Notes: a model not told the origin generated them from the sequence alone. A stretch of 64,000 nucleotides of DNA from Chitinophagaceae bacterium (GCA_947375185.1 CANCEU010000004.1:1-64000), one strand, 5' to 3'; shown: positions 9,357 through 19,181, numbered from the stretch's first letter. Made by a program: numbers and translations.

Positions 9357-12300
9357 TTATTTTCCTGCGCTAGCAGTTGCTTTGCGTGTTTGTAAAACTT
9401 TCTTGTAATCGCGCGGAAATACTTTAATAAAATGTTTTAATTGGTTGTCGAGGTCGCTTAAAATAAATTTAGCAACACTGCTTCCTGTTTTATCAAAATG
9501 AGCTTGCATCATTTTTTGTAATTCAGCAATGTCTTCGGGGCCAACAGGATCTAAGTCAACCATTTCTTTATTACATAAATTATCAAAATCATTTTGAACA
9601 TTGTATACATAAGCAATTCCACCACTCATGCCTGCAGCAAAGTTACGGCCAGTAGGGCCAAGGATAACCGCTAAACCACCAGTCATATATTCACAGCCAT
9701 GATCACCAATTCCTTCCACAACAACCGAGGCTCCTGAGTTTCTTACTGCAAAACGTTCCCCTGCTTTCCCTCGGATATAAGCAGTTCCGCTTGTAGCACC
9801 GTAAAAAGCAACATTGCCAATTAAAATATTTTCTTCAGGTACAAAAGTTGCTTTTTTATCAGGATATACAATTAATTGAGCTCCACTTAAACCTTTACCA
9901 AAGTAGTCATTGGCATCTCCTTCTAATTCTAAAGTTACACCAGTTGTATTAAATGCACCAAAGCTTTGACCCGCTGTTCCTGTAAATTTAAAGTGTATAG
10001 TGTCTTCAGGTAAACCAGCTGCTTTATATACTTTTGAAATTTCATTTGATACAATGGTACCTACAGTGCGATCTGTATTTTTAATATCAAATGCAGCATT
10101 TACTTTTTCTTTTTTCAAGATAGCAGGTTGCGCCGCCGCTAATAATTTCCAATCCAATACTTCAGCTAAACCTTGATCTTGATTTTCAGTTTGGTATAAG
10201 CTATCATTTGCATCGGCAGGTTCTTTATATAACACTGCACTTAAATCTAAGTTTTTATACTTCCAATGATTAATATTGTCACGCATTCTTAATGCATCCA
10301 CTTGGCCAATCATTTCATTTACTGTTTTATAGCCCAATTCTGCCATAATCTCACGTAATTCTTCTGTTATAAACTCAAAGAATTTAACTACATGATCAGG
10401 ATTGCCTTTAAAGCGTTTGCGTAATTCAGGATCTTGTGTGGCCACACCAACAGGACAGGTATTCATATGACACTTACGCATCATGATACAACCTTCAACC
10501 ACTAATGCTGCAGTAGCAACACCCCATTCTTCGGCGCCCAATAATGCAGCAATGGCAATGTCACGACCTGTTTTCATTTGACCATCTGCTTGCACCACAA
10601 CGCGGGATCTTAATTTATTTTTCACCAAGGTTTGATGCGTTTCGGCTAAGCCTAATTCCCATGGTAATCCTGTATGTTTAATTGAACTTAATGGAGATGC
10701 TCCTGTGCCGCCATCAAAACCTGCAATTAATACTACATCCGCTTTTGCTTTTGTAACACCAGCGGCAATAGTACCAACACCTGCTTTAGAAACTAATTTT
10801 ACATTAATTCTTGCAGCACGGTTTGCGTTTTTTAAATCAAAAATTAATTGTGATAAATCTTCAATTGAATAAATGTCGTGATGAGGAGGAGGGGAAATTA
10901 ATCCAACACCGGGTGTGGAGTGTCTTGTTCTTCCAATCCAATCATCTACTTTATCACCAGGTAATTGCCCACCTTCTCCAGGTTTAGCACCCTGAGCCAT
11001 TTTAATTTGTATTTCGTCTGCTTCGGTTAAATATTGACTTGTTACACCAAAACGGGCACTTGCAACTTGTTTAATCGCGCTTCGCATTGAATCACCATTT
11101 TCCATTTTTTCATAACGGATAGGATCCTCACCACCTTCACCTGTATTACTTTTTCCACCTAATCGGTTCATTGCAATTGCAAGGGTAGTATGTGCTTCCC
11201 ATGAAATAGATCCAAAAGACATTGCGCCTGTTGCAAAGCGTTTATAAATTGCACTTGCTGGTTCCACCTCATCAATTGAAATAGAAGGACGCGTTGGTTT
11301 AAAGTCAAATAAACTTCTTAGTGTACATGCTTTATCTCCTTGGTCATTTACTAATTTTGAATATTTTTTGAAACTTGAATAGTCGCCAGTGCTAGTTGCA
11401 TGTTGTAATGCATGAATGGTTTGCGGATTAAATAAATGTGCCTCACCTCTACGCTTCCATTGATAAATTCCACCCACTGGTAATCGATCAATTGCAGCCG
11501 ATTTTTTAGGAAAAGCGATATTGTGTTTTGCTAAAATTTCTTTTGCAATTTCGTCTAATCCCATGCCTTCGATGCGTGAAGTAGCACCTGTGAAATGACG
11601 ATTCACTACATCCTTATTAATACCAATGATTTCAAAAATTTGGGCACCTTGATAAGATTGCAGTGTTGAAATTCCCATTTTAGAGAATACTTTATACAAC
11701 CCCTCATTCACTGCTTTGATATAATTTTTCTTTAAATAAAGATGATCTAAATCTGTTTTGATATGCTCACTTAATTTCATATCACGAATACTTGACAAAG
11801 CTAAGTATGGATTAATGGCGGTTGCGCCAAACCCAACTAAACATGCATAATGATGTACTTCCCAAACATCACCTGCTTCAACAATAATTCCAACCTTACC
11901 TCTTAATCCTTTTTTAATTAAGTGGTGATGAACAGTTGAGCAAGCTAAAAGGGAAGGAATAGCAGCATGTTCAGAATCTATAGAGCGGTCTGTTAAAACC
12001 AGCACTTCAAATCCATCTTCAACTGCGTCTACTGCGTAACGACATAAACGATCTAATCCTCTTTTTAACGAACCTTCTTTTCCGTCGGCTCTAAAATAAC
12101 ATTGTAAAGTTTTTGCTTGGAATACACCCGTGTCAATACTTCTAATTTTCTCTAATTCATGATTGCTTAATATCGGATGTTTCAAAGCCACACAGTGACA
12201 TGCCATTGGGTCCTCGATTAATAAGCTACCTTGACTTCCAACAAATGTTGCTAGTGACATCACCATTCTTTCTCTGATAGGATCGATAGGAGGGTTGGTT

Positions 12301-13880
12301 ACTTGTGCAAATAGTTGTTTGAAGTAACTTGTAATATGTTGTGGTTGATCACTCAATACTGCTAATGGAGTATCGGTTCCCATGGAACCTATTGGCTCTT
12401 TGCCGTCCAAAGCCATCGGGATAATAATTTGTTCTAAATCTTCTTTGCTATATCCAAAAGCTTTTTGGTATTTGAAGATTTGATCATGTTCCAAGTGTGT
12501 GAATTGAATTCTTGGTTCTGGTAATTCTTCTAATCTTATTTTATATTTATTTAACCAATCTCCATAAGGTTGTTGGCTGCAAATTTTTTCTTTTAATTCT
12601 GTGTCGCTAATAATTCTCCCTGCTTCCATATCAACCACAAACATTTTTCCTGGTTGTAAACGGCCTTTTTCAACAACAGTAGATGGATCTACAGGTAATG
12701 CACCTGTTTCAGATGCCATAATAACTCGATCATCCTTGGTTACACAATACCTAGATGGTCTTAAACCATTTCTATCCAAAGTTGCACCAATCATTTTTCC
12801 ATTTGTAAAAGAAATAGATGCTGGGCCATCCCATGGTTCCATAATGGCAGCATGGTATTCGTAGAATGCTTTTTTTACTGGGTCCATTAAATCATTGCCA
12901 TCCCATGCTTCAGGAATTAACATCATCATTACATGTGGTAAAGATCTCCCACTTAATGTTAGTAATTCAATCACATTGTCCAAACATGCGCTATCTGATT
13001 GTCCAGCAGTTACTACTGGTAAAATCATGTCTAATTCTTCCTTGCTAAAATAAGGAGATAGAAAACTAGATTCATTTGAACGTAACCAGTTTAAATTTCC
13101 TTGCAAAGTATTGATCTCTCCATTATGGGCAATGTATCTAAAAGGTTGTGCTAATTTCCATGAAGGAAAAGTGTTAGTCGCAAAACGAGAGTGAACCAAT
13201 CCAAAGGCAGAAACAACACGTTTGTCGCTTAGGTCAGGAAAGTATTCGCGTACTTGATGACTTGTTAATTGTCCTTTGTAAATAATTGTATTTTGAGAAA
13301 GCGATGTCATGTAAAAACCAATCGCGTCTTTTTTAATGCTATTGTTAATGGTATGAGAAGCATAGTTCTTTAAAATAAATAATTTACGTTCAAAGTCCTC
13401 TGCGTCTTTTACATGGTCAGGCTTTTTTACAAATACTTGCTCCATGATTGGCTCTACTGATAATGCAGTAGGTCCGATAGTTGATTTATTTACAGGCACT
13501 GTTCGGTAACCAATAATTTCAATATTTAATTTTTCGGCCGCGCGCTCAAAAATTTCTTTGCACTCATCTGCAACGCCTTTATCGGTAGGGAAGAAAATAA
13601 ATCCCACACCATATTCTCCTGCATTGGGTAAATTCAAACCTTTATGCAATAATTCATCGAAGAAAAATTCATGTGGAATTTGAATCATAATACCGGCACC
13701 ATCTCCTGTATTCACTTCACTACCGCTTGCGCCACGGTGTTCCATGTTTTCTAAAATAGTTAATGCATCACCCACATTTTGATGTGATTTTGTACCCTTA
13801 ATATGGGCTACAAATCCAATACCACAGGCGTCATGTTCATAAGCAGGATCATACAATCCTAATTGCTGATTTTCAATCAT
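9357..13880 (-). CDS. gltB: Glutamate synthase large (alpha) subunit
   Basis: The 1507-residue catalytic subunit. The N-terminal class II glutamine amidotransferase has its nucleophile cysteine at residue 19 (HDACGIGF), implying removal of an 18-residue propeptide. The central and FMN/2-oxoglutarate domains contain GEGGEDPIRYE, AQGAKPGEGGQLPG and GFDGGTGASPL. The 3Fe-4S motif is CIMMRKCHMNTCPVG. The C-terminal GXGXG beta-helix domain carries repeated glycine motifs such as GATSGTAYIRGKAGERFAVRN-type stretches. Together with gltD and two ammonium transporters in this window it forms the ammonia-assimilation set. Confidence 0.98.
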   Translation of the reverse strand: MIENQQLGLYDPAYEHDACGIGFVAHIKGTKSHQNVGDALTILENMEHRGASGSEVNTGDGAGIMIQIPHEFFFDELLHKGLNLPNAGEYGVGFIFFPTDKGVADECKEIFERAAEKLNIEIIGYRTVPVNKSTIGPTALSVEPIMEQVFVKKPDHVKDAEDFERKLFILKNYASHTINNSIKKDAIGFYMTSLSQNTIIYKGQLTSHQVREYFPDLSDKRVVSAFGLVHSRFATNTFPSWKLAQPFRYIAHNGEINTLQGNLNWLRSNESSFLSPYFSKEELDMILPVVTAGQSDSACLDNVIELLTLSGRSLPHVMMMLIPEAWDGNDLMDPVKKAFYEYHAAIMEPWDGPASISFTNGKMIGATLDRNGLRPSRYCVTKDDRVIMASETGALPVDPSTVVEKGRLQPGKMFVVDMEAGRIISDTELKEKICSQQPYGDWLNKYKIRLEELPEPRIQFTHLEHDQIFKYQKAFGYSKEDLEQIIIPMALDGKEPIGSMGTDTPLAVLSDQPQHITSYFKQLFAQVTNPPIDPIRERMVMSLATFVGSQGSLLIEDPMACHCVALKHPILSNHELEKIRSIDTGVFQAKTLQCYFRADGKEGSLKRGLDRLCRYAVDAVEDGFEVLVLTDRSIDSEHAAIPSLLACSTVHHHLIKKGLRGKVGIIVEAGDVWEVHHYACLVGFGATAINPYLALSSIRDMKLSEHIKTDLDHLYLKKNYIKAVNEGLYKVFSKMGISTLQSYQGAQIFEIIGINKDVVNRHFTGATSRIEGMGLDEIAKEILAKHNIAFPKKSAAIDRLPVGGIYQWKRRGEAHLFNPQTIHALQHATSTGDYSSFKKYSKLVNDQGDKACTLRSLFDFKPTRPSISIDEVEPASAIYKRFATGAMSFGSISWEAHTTLAIAMNRLGGKSNTGEGGEDPIRYEKMENGDSMRSAIKQVASARFGVTSQYLTEADEIQIKMAQGAKPGEGGQLPGDKVDDWIGRTRHSTPGVGLISPPPHHDIYSIEDLSQLIFDLKNANRAARINVKLVSKAGVGTIAAGVTKAKADVVLIAGFDGGTGASPLSSIKHTGLPWELGLAETHQTLVKNKLRSRVVVQADGQMKTGRDIAIAALLGAEEWGVATAALVVEGCIMMRKCHMNTCPVGVATQDPELRKRFKGNPDHVVKFFEFITEELREIMAELGYKTVNEMIGQVDALRMRDNINHWKYKNLDLSAVLYKEPADANDSLYQTENQDQGLAEVLDWKLLAAAQPAILKKEKVNAAFDIKNTDRTVGTIVSNEISKVYKAAGLPEDTIHFKFTGTAGQSFGAFNTTGVTLELEGDANDYFGKGLSGAQLIVYPDKKATFVPEENILIGNVAFYGATSGTAYIRGKAGERFAVRNSGASVVVEGIGDHGCEYMTGGLAVILGPTGRNFAAGMSGGIAYVYNVQNDFDNLCNKEMVDLDPVGPEDIAELQKMMQAHFDKTGSSVAKFILSDLDNQLKHFIKVFPRDYKKVLQTRKATASAGK

Positions 13881-13960
13881 ACTTCATCAATTAATTAAAG
13901 GATATATTTGTAAGGCTAGCGATCTGTGGAAAATTACAAAAAAACAAGCATTTTGGTAGT

Positions 13961-13976
13961 AGTTTATTAATAAACT
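13961..13976. promoter_or_regulatory. 16-bp perfect palindrome upstream of gltB
   Basis: AGTTTATTAATAAACT reads the same on both strands and lies about 80-95 bp before the gltB start. This is a typical place for an operator. No matching regulator gene is adjacent, and the AT content weakens the case. Confidence 0.4.
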
Positions 13977-14034
13977 TACTAACCATTTGAAATGTACTAA
14001 TTCGGAATCGTTTTCGTTAGATATTTTCAAATAA

Positions 14035-14044
14035 CGAACGTTCG
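14035..14044. promoter_or_regulatory. CGAACGTTCG palindrome between ispE and gltB
   Basis: A GC-rich 10-bp perfect palindrome in otherwise AT-rich intergenic DNA, about 22 bp past the ispE stop and 155 bp before gltB. It has no T tract, so it is not a terminator. It could be a protein-binding site. Confidence 0.3.
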
Positions 14045-14066
14045 CAATATCGGTTTATTGAAAAAA

Positions 14067-14888
14067 TTAAACGATATCAATTCTAAACTGAGCTCCAAAT
14101 TGTGAGGTGGAAACAGTTTGATCTTTGTGAAATAATCCAAATAGGGAACTGCCGGAACCACTCATGCTTGCATAAACGGCTCCATGATTATATAGCATAT
14201 TTTTAAGTTCGCCAATCAAAGGGTGTGCTTCAATTATAGCGGATTCAAAATCATTTATTAAAGTGTGTTTCCAAGTTTCAATTGGATTGACTACAATTTC
14301 TGCAATTGATTTTTCTTTTGCATGCGGCGTTAATTGACCAAATGCCCAAGCTGTAGAAATGTGAATTCCAGGGTGAATTAATACAATTTTGTAGTCAGTC
14401 AGATCACATGAAAATGCTTGTAAAATTTCGCCCCTGCCAGTTGCATGGCTTGCGCTATTTAGTACAAAAAATGGACAATCGCTTCCTAATTGTGCGGCGT
14501 AGTCAATTAGTTGGGCAATCGATAATCCTAAATTAAATTGCTCGTTTAATAATTTTAAAACAGCAGTACCATCACTAGATCCACCACCCAAGCCAGCTCC
14601 CATAGGAATATGCTTGTGTAAATGTATTTTTACATTTGGCAAGTTGGGAAAATCTTTTTTTAATAGTTCGTATGCCTTAACACAAAGGTTTTGGTTTAAG
14701 TCGCCAGGGACAGGAATGCCAGTGCTTGTAAATTGGATATTGATATTGCTATTGTCACTATGAATTACTTCAACCATGTCATTTAATCCAACAGGATAAA
14801 AAATGGTTTCTAATTCATGATAACCATCGGGTCTTTTGGCAACAACGGAAAGTCCTAAATTTATTTTACAATTTGGAAATACTATCAT
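14067..14888 (-). CDS. ispE: 4-diphosphocytidyl-2-C-methyl-D-erythritol kinase (IspE)
   Basis: GHMP-family kinase that phosphorylates the 2-hydroxyl of CDP-methylerythritol in the MEP isoprenoid pathway. The N-terminal CKINLGLSVVAKRPDGYHELETIF is diagnostic, the ATP motif is MGAGLGGGSSDG, and the C-terminal SGSGSSLFG is the third GHMP motif. It is 273 residues, normal length. Its start is 11 bp after the DUF151 gene, so they are probably co-transcribed. Confidence 0.96.
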   Translation of the reverse strand: MIVFPNCKINLGLSVVAKRPDGYHELETIFYPVGLNDMVEVIHSDNSNINIQFTSTGIPVPGDLNQNLCVKAYELLKKDFPNLPNVKIHLHKHIPMGAGLGGGSSDGTAVLKLLNEQFNLGLSIAQLIDYAAQLGSDCPFFVLNSASHATGRGEILQAFSCDLTDYKIVLIHPGIHISTAWAFGQLTPHAKEKSIAEIVVNPIETWKHTLINDFESAIIEAHPLIGELKNMLYNHGAVYASMSGSGSSLFGLFHKDQTVSTSQFGAQFRIDIV

Positions 14889-14899
14889 GTTAAAATGAG

Positions 14900-15502
14900 T
14901 TATGATTTCTTTTGCTCATTTCTTTTTGCAATTTCATCTCTAATATCAATAGCGCGTATATAATCTTCTTGTTCAAGCACTTCATTCAATAATTCATTGA
15001 GTGCTTCAATTGACAAAGTTGATAGATCATTTTCATTTGAAGGTTCACTTGAAATTGATGTTACCGTATTTATCTTTTTATCGCTTGATTCATTTTCCAA
15101 TCCAGCTTGCTCCAAGATAGTATTGTTTACATAGATAGGGCAACCAAAGCGAACAGCTAAAGCAATGGCATCGCTTGTTCGACTGTCAATTTCAATTGTG
15201 TCATTTGCGGTAAAGCATACCAATTTAGCATAAAAAATACCTTCTTGTAAATCACATATATAAACCTCCTGTAATTGAACATCAAAGGAAGTCATAAAGT
15301 TTTTCATAAGGTCATGCGTAAGTGGGCGTGAAGGGTGCATATTTTCCAAAGCAACTGCAATTGCTTGTGCTTCAAATCCGCCAATCACAATTGGTAGTCT
15401 TCGATTCCCACCAACTTCCCCTAAAATAACTGCATAAGAGTTAGATTGGGTAATGCTATGTGAAAGGGCAATAATTTCTAATTCAATTTTTTGCATAGAC
15501 AC
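14900..15502 (-). CDS. DUF151 (bifunctional nuclease family) protein with C-terminal UVR motif
   Basis: Residues 1-130 match the BFN/DUF151 fold: LPIVIGGFEAQAIAVALE, RPLTHDLMKNF and IDSRTSDAIALAVRFGCPIYV. Family members have been described as bifunctional nucleases, but most are uncharacterised. A low-complexity linker leads to a C-terminal helical hairpin (LNELLNEVLEQEDYIRAIDIRDEI) resembling the UvrB/UvrC interaction motif, a typical Bacteroidota arrangement. It sits between etfA and ispE in one minus-strand run. Confidence 0.87.
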   Translation of the reverse strand: MSMQKIELEIIALSHSITQSNSYAVILGEVGGNRRLPIVIGGFEAQAIAVALENMHPSRPLTHDLMKNFMTSFDVQLQEVYICDLQEGIFYAKLVCFTANDTIEIDSRTSDAIALAVRFGCPIYVNNTILEQAGLENESSDKKINTVTSISSEPSNENDLSTLSIEALNELLNEVLEQEDYIRAIDIRDEIAKRNEQKKS

Positions 15503-15532
15503 TTTAATGACCCAAATTTAATTATAAATTGC

Positions 15533-16495
15533 TTATGCGCCACCCTTTGATTTCAAAATTGCAGCTGTTAAGGCTGGGACTACTTCAAAAGCATCTCCAA
15601 CAACCCCATAATCTGCAGCTTTAAAGAAAGGGGCTTCGGGATCTTTATTAATAACAACAATTGTTTTACTACGGTTTACCCCAGCCAAATGTTGAATTGC
15701 CCCCGAAATACCGATAGCGATATATAAATTGGGTGCTATTTGTAACCCAGTTTGTCCAACGTGTTCATGGTGAGGTCTCCAATCAGAATCAGACACTGGT
15801 CGGCTACAAGCAGTTGATGCGCCCAAAGCCTTTGCTAAGTCAAGTAAAATTCCCCAGTTTTCAGGTCCTTTTAATCCACGGCCACCACTTACCACTAATG
15901 TTGCCTCGGTTAATGGCACTTCGCCTTGAATTTTGTCTACAGAAGTTATTGAAATGGTACTAGAAGGAACCTCAATTGCCAAATTGGTAATTTCAGCAAC
16001 TCCATCATTACTAGTAATACCGAAACTATTTTGATTGATTGAAATTACTTTAATGGGTGTGTCAATTTGAATAGAAGCAAATGCTTTACCTGAAAATACT
16101 GTTTTGGTGACAACAAAGCCTGCATCTGTTTTTGGTAAGGCGCATGCACCAGTAACAATACCTGCTGACAGTTTAACTGCAACTGCCGGAGCAATTGCTT
16201 TTCCATTAATATTATGTGCAAATATTACTACTGTTGCACCAAGTGATTTTGCTGCGGCTGCAATTACAGTTGAATTCATTCTTGCGTCAAAATGATTTAA
16301 AGTAGCGTTGTTAACTTGGTGCACTTTTGTAACACCGTATTTTCCAAGACTAGTTAAATCGTCATGAACGGTACCTAATAGTAATGCTTCAGCACTTGTG
16401 CCTAATTGTTTTGCTAATGCTGCACCATATGAAATGGCTTCATAGGTTGCTTTTTTAATTTCTTGATCTGCTTGATCTATATATATTAATACCAT
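15533..16495 (-). CDS. etfA: Electron transfer flavoprotein alpha subunit
   Basis: FAD-carrying subunit of the ETF heterodimer that collects electrons from acyl-CoA and related dehydrogenases. The C-terminal FAD domain shows the family sequence SGGRGLKGPENW, ACSRPVSDSDWRPHHEHVGQTG, YIAIGISGAIQHLAG and INKDPEAPFFKAADYGVVGD. At 320 residues it is complete. etfB lies 49 bp upstream on the same strand. Confidence 0.97.
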   Translation of the reverse strand: MVLIYIDQADQEIKKATYEAISYGAALAKQLGTSAEALLLGTVHDDLTSLGKYGVTKVHQVNNATLNHFDARMNSTVIAAAAKSLGATVVIFAHNINGKAIAPAVAVKLSAGIVTGACALPKTDAGFVVTKTVFSGKAFASIQIDTPIKVISINQNSFGITSNDGVAEITNLAIEVPSSTISITSVDKIQGEVPLTEATLVVSGGRGLKGPENWGILLDLAKALGASTACSRPVSDSDWRPHHEHVGQTGLQIAPNLYIAIGISGAIQHLAGVNRSKTIVVINKDPEAPFFKAADYGVVGDAFEVVPALTAAILKSKGGA

Positions 16496-16544
16496 GATGC
16501 TAGATTTTTAATTTGTAGTGTTTGAAAGTTTAATTGAAAATGGG

Positions 16545-17288
16545 TTAAATTACCTTAGCCTCTTCTTTTAACAATCTTACCAATTCGTCCATATTAGATG
16601 GGTCTACTAATTTAACTCCAGATTTCGCTGGTGGCAAATCAAATTGCTTAATGGAAGTAGTAGCATTTGTGATGGTTGCCTCTATTACTTTTAATGGTTT
16701 TGTTCTTGCTGCCATAATGCCGCGCATATTAGGGATTCTTTGTTCAGCCATTCCTTTTTGACAACTTACAATAGCAGGTAAGGTGGTTGTACAAGTTTCT
16801 TCACCACCTTCTATTTCTCGAGTAACAGTTATTGCATTTCCATTAATATCTAATTTGACTGCTGCTGAAATAAAATTTTGATCTAATAAAGCACATAACA
16901 TCGAACCTACACTTGCACTATTATAATCAATTGTTTCTTTTCCGGTAAATATTAAATCATATCCGCCTTCTTTTGCAATGGCAGCAATTTCTTGAGCAAC
17001 TACAAATGAATCAGTAGTGATATTGTTAATTCTAATTGCTTCATCGCCTCCTAATGCAAGCGCCTTTCTAATAATGGGTTCGGTATCGGCACCGCCAACT
17101 GTCACTAAATGAATAGCAACATTTGAATCCTTCTCTTTTAATTCAATTGCTTTTACCAAAGCATACCACTCATCGTATGGGTTAATGATCCATTGAACAC
17201 CATTTTCATCAAACTTTGTATTACCTTCGATGAAAGCAATTTTGGCAGTTGTGTCTGGTGTTTTGCTGATACAAACTAAGATCTTCAT
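16545..17288 (-). CDS. etfB: Electron transfer flavoprotein beta subunit
   Basis: AMP-binding partner of EtfA. MKILVCISKTPDT at the N terminus, the mid-protein FTGKETIDYNSASVG and LPAIVSCQKGMAEQRIPNMRGIMAARTKP are family signatures. The 247 residues are standard. It leads the etfB-etfA-DUF151-ispE run. A dyad and a -7-like element lie directly upstream. Confidence 0.96.
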   Translation of the reverse strand: MKILVCISKTPDTTAKIAFIEGNTKFDENGVQWIINPYDEWYALVKAIELKEKDSNVAIHLVTVGGADTEPIIRKALALGGDEAIRINNITTDSFVVAQEIAAIAKEGGYDLIFTGKETIDYNSASVGSMLCALLDQNFISAAVKLDINGNAITVTREIEGGEETCTTTLPAIVSCQKGMAEQRIPNMRGIMAARTKPLKVIEATITNATTSIKQFDLPPAKSGVKLVDPSNMDELVRLLKEEAKVI

Positions 17289-17314
17289 GATAGCAAATTT
17301 TGATTTTTAATATA

Positions 17315-17334
17315 TTAGTTGTTTATGCAACTAA
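17315..17334. promoter_or_regulatory. Dyad TTAGTTG-N6-CAACTAA upstream of etfB
   Basis: A 7-bp perfect inverted repeat around a 6-bp spacer, 27-46 bp before the etfB ATG. It sits where transcription from the adjacent -7-like element would begin, a position typical of a repressor operator. Confidence 0.45.
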
Positions 17335-17336
17335 CG

Positions 17337-17344
17337 CAAATATA
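17337..17344 (-). promoter_or_regulatory. TATATTTG -7-like element for etfB
   Basis: Matches the Bacteroidota TAnnTTTG element on the minus strand, about 50 bp before the etfB start. No convincing TTG -33 element is present, so the promoter may be weak or activator-dependent. Confidence 0.4.
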
Positions 17345-17385
17345 AGGTAGTTTTTAACCATTATTTGCTTAAAATTTAATTTAAG

Positions 17386-17697
17386 ATGAGTCGAATAGAT
17401 AAAATAATTGATTTTCTAAATCAACAGCCTAAGGATTCCTTTTTGAGGCATGCCTTAGCACTTGAATACATTAAAATTGGGGAGGATATTAAAGCCCGTG
17501 ACTTATTTATAGCAATACTTACTGATGCCCCAGATTATGTTGGTTCCTATTATCACTTAGCTAAATGCTTGGAAAAATTACAAGAGACCGCATTGGCCAT
17601 TGAATGGTATGAAAAGGGAATGGCAGCAGCTAAATTGGCTAAGGATGATCATGCATACAGAGAGCTGCAAGCAGCCTATGAAGATTTGGTTTATTAG
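17386..17697 (+). CDS. Small tetratricopeptide-repeat protein
   Basis: A 103-residue soluble protein with helical repeats. Residues 20-85 read as two TPR units (ALALEYIKIGEDIKARDLF and YYHLAKCLEKLQETALAIEWYEKG). There is no signal peptide, so it is a cytoplasmic protein-interaction module of unknown partner. It is divergent from etfB (97 bp apart) and its stop lies 3 bp from the convergent hypothetical gene. Confidence 0.8.
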   Translation: MSRIDKIIDFLNQQPKDSFLRHALALEYIKIGEDIKARDLFIAILTDAPDYVGSYYHLAKCLEKLQETALAIEWYEKGMAAAKLAKDDHAYRELQAAYEDLVY

Positions 17698-17700
17698 CGG

Positions 17701-18267
17701 TTATAACTCTATTCGGTCGTTTAATTTTTTATCTATCAATAAAAAGAAATCTTCAGGCTTATAAGTACGCCATTTTTCAAATTCCATCAGCTCGATATAT
17801 CTGTTTAATTTCTTCAATAAAAAATCATGTTGTGAAGCTTGATGTAAATTAATCATTACAGCCCAACCGTTTTCATCGGCTAATTCTTCATACAATTCTT
17901 CGTAGTAATCTCGGTCGCCATTGTGAAAATTGAATACATTTTCACCTATTAAAATGAATTTATAAATACCTTCGTCCATTAACTTTTCGAGTATTTCGCG
18001 TTTTAAAGTCATGATGTCATTTTCAATTGCATCATTCCATTCTCCTATCATTTCAATTATAGCAAATCCCATTTCATAGTCGGCATAAATAATTTTGAGG
18101 TACAGTGTTTTGCTGCCAAACTCGTCCCATTGAGGATGGATATAATAATTGTAAACTGTTTGTGAAAATTCAAACTCGCTATAAGTTTGCCCAAAAAAAG
18201 GGGACAAAGCATCTTCTTCGGCCATATATAAATGTCGCCAGTGATAATAGGGTTCAATTTCGTGCAT
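17701..18267 (-). CDS. Conserved hypothetical protein, 188 aa
   Basis: I do not recognise a named family. The protein is acidic and aromatic-rich (MHEIEPYYHWRHLYMAEED), with no signal peptide or membrane helix. It appears to alternate beta strands and helices (TLYLKIIYADYEMGFAII, YKFILIGENVFNF). It begins 6 bp after the N-acetylglucosamine-kinase-like gene on the same strand, which suggests co-transcription. Coding potential is supported by the lack of any better overlapping frame and the tight packing with neighbours. Confidence 0.72.
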   Translation of the reverse strand: MHEIEPYYHWRHLYMAEEDALSPFFGQTYSEFEFSQTVYNYYIHPQWDEFGSKTLYLKIIYADYEMGFAIIEMIGEWNDAIENDIMTLKREILEKLMDEGIYKFILIGENVFNFHNGDRDYYEELYEELADENGWAVMINLHQASQHDFLLKKLNRYIELMEFEKWRTYKPEDFFLLIDKKLNDRIEL

Positions 18268-18273
18268 CCCTTT

Positions 18274-19125
18274 TTATTTTACAGTCTTGTGATATGTTAT
18301 GAGCCCTTCCATGGGAGACTTTATGATTTGTCCTAATTCTAATTCATAGGCAGTTGCAAGTTGCTTTATGACATCTCTAAAAACATAGGCAATAGATCCT
18401 GAAAAATGAATAGGATGTAGCCAAGATTCATTTAATTTATTGAGATGGGTAAAGAAAAAGTCGTTGATGCCGTCTTCAATAATATTTTCAACCATATAAT
18501 GCCCACGATGTAAAGATAAAAATTCGGCAAAGGATGCCATGTATCTATTTGGAAGCGGTTGCTTATATACAGCATCCAAAATTTGATCTTTGTTAATTTG
18601 GTATTTATTTTCGAACGAATGCATTAGTTCTTCGTCAAATGTTTGGTATAAATAATATTGTAATACTTTTTTGCCAAGATAAGCGCCACTCCCTTCGTCT
18701 CCTAAAACATAACCAAGACCTGGACTATTCTTAACTATTTTTTTTCCGTTGTAAAATCCAGTATTGGATCCTGTTCCTAAAATACAAGTAACTCCTTTAT
18801 TGCTTTGACAGGTAGCTCGTGCTGCGGCAACTAAATCAGTTTGAATGTCTAAAGTTGCGTTTACGAAAACTTGTTTAAGCGCTTTTTTTATGGAAGCAAC
18901 ATTTAATGGGTTGCTTAATCCAGTGCCATAAAAATAAATTGCATCAATGATGGCAGGATCTATTTTCTTGGAAAAACTTTTTTGTATTGTTTCAACAATT
19001 TGAACTGTAGTCAAAAAATAGGGGCTAATGCCAATTGTTTTAATTGTCTTTTTTTCTTTTCCTAATTGAATAGTCCAATGGCATTTTGTTGCACCACTAT
19101 CGGCTATGATATAATTATTGCGCAT
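18274..19125 (-). CDS. BadF/BadG-type ATPase, probable N-acetylglucosamine kinase
   Basis: An actin/hexokinase-fold kinase of 283 residues. IIADSGATKCHWTI is the first phosphate motif, CILGTGSNTGFYNG the second, and GYVLGDEGSGAYLGKKVLQYY is typical of the eukaryotic NAGK-like branch. Family members phosphorylate amino sugars salvaged from murein or chitin. Substrate identity is inferred from family only. It is upstream of the 188-aa hypothetical and divergent from the S41 protease. Confidence 0.82.
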   Translation of the reverse strand: MRNNYIIADSGATKCHWTIQLGKEKKTIKTIGISPYFLTTVQIVETIQKSFSKKIDPAIIDAIYFYGTGLSNPLNVASIKKALKQVFVNATLDIQTDLVAAARATCQSNKGVTCILGTGSNTGFYNGKKIVKNSPGLGYVLGDEGSGAYLGKKVLQYYLYQTFDEELMHSFENKYQINKDQILDAVYKQPLPNRYMASFAEFLSLHRGHYMVENIIEDGINDFFFTHLNKLNESWLHPIHFSGSIAYVFRDVIKQLATAYELELGQIIKSPMEGLITYHKTVK

Positions 19126-19181
19126 AGTTTAAGTCTTGTGTGTGAAAATAGCCATTTTAGCGTAATTTTAGCCCTAAGAAT

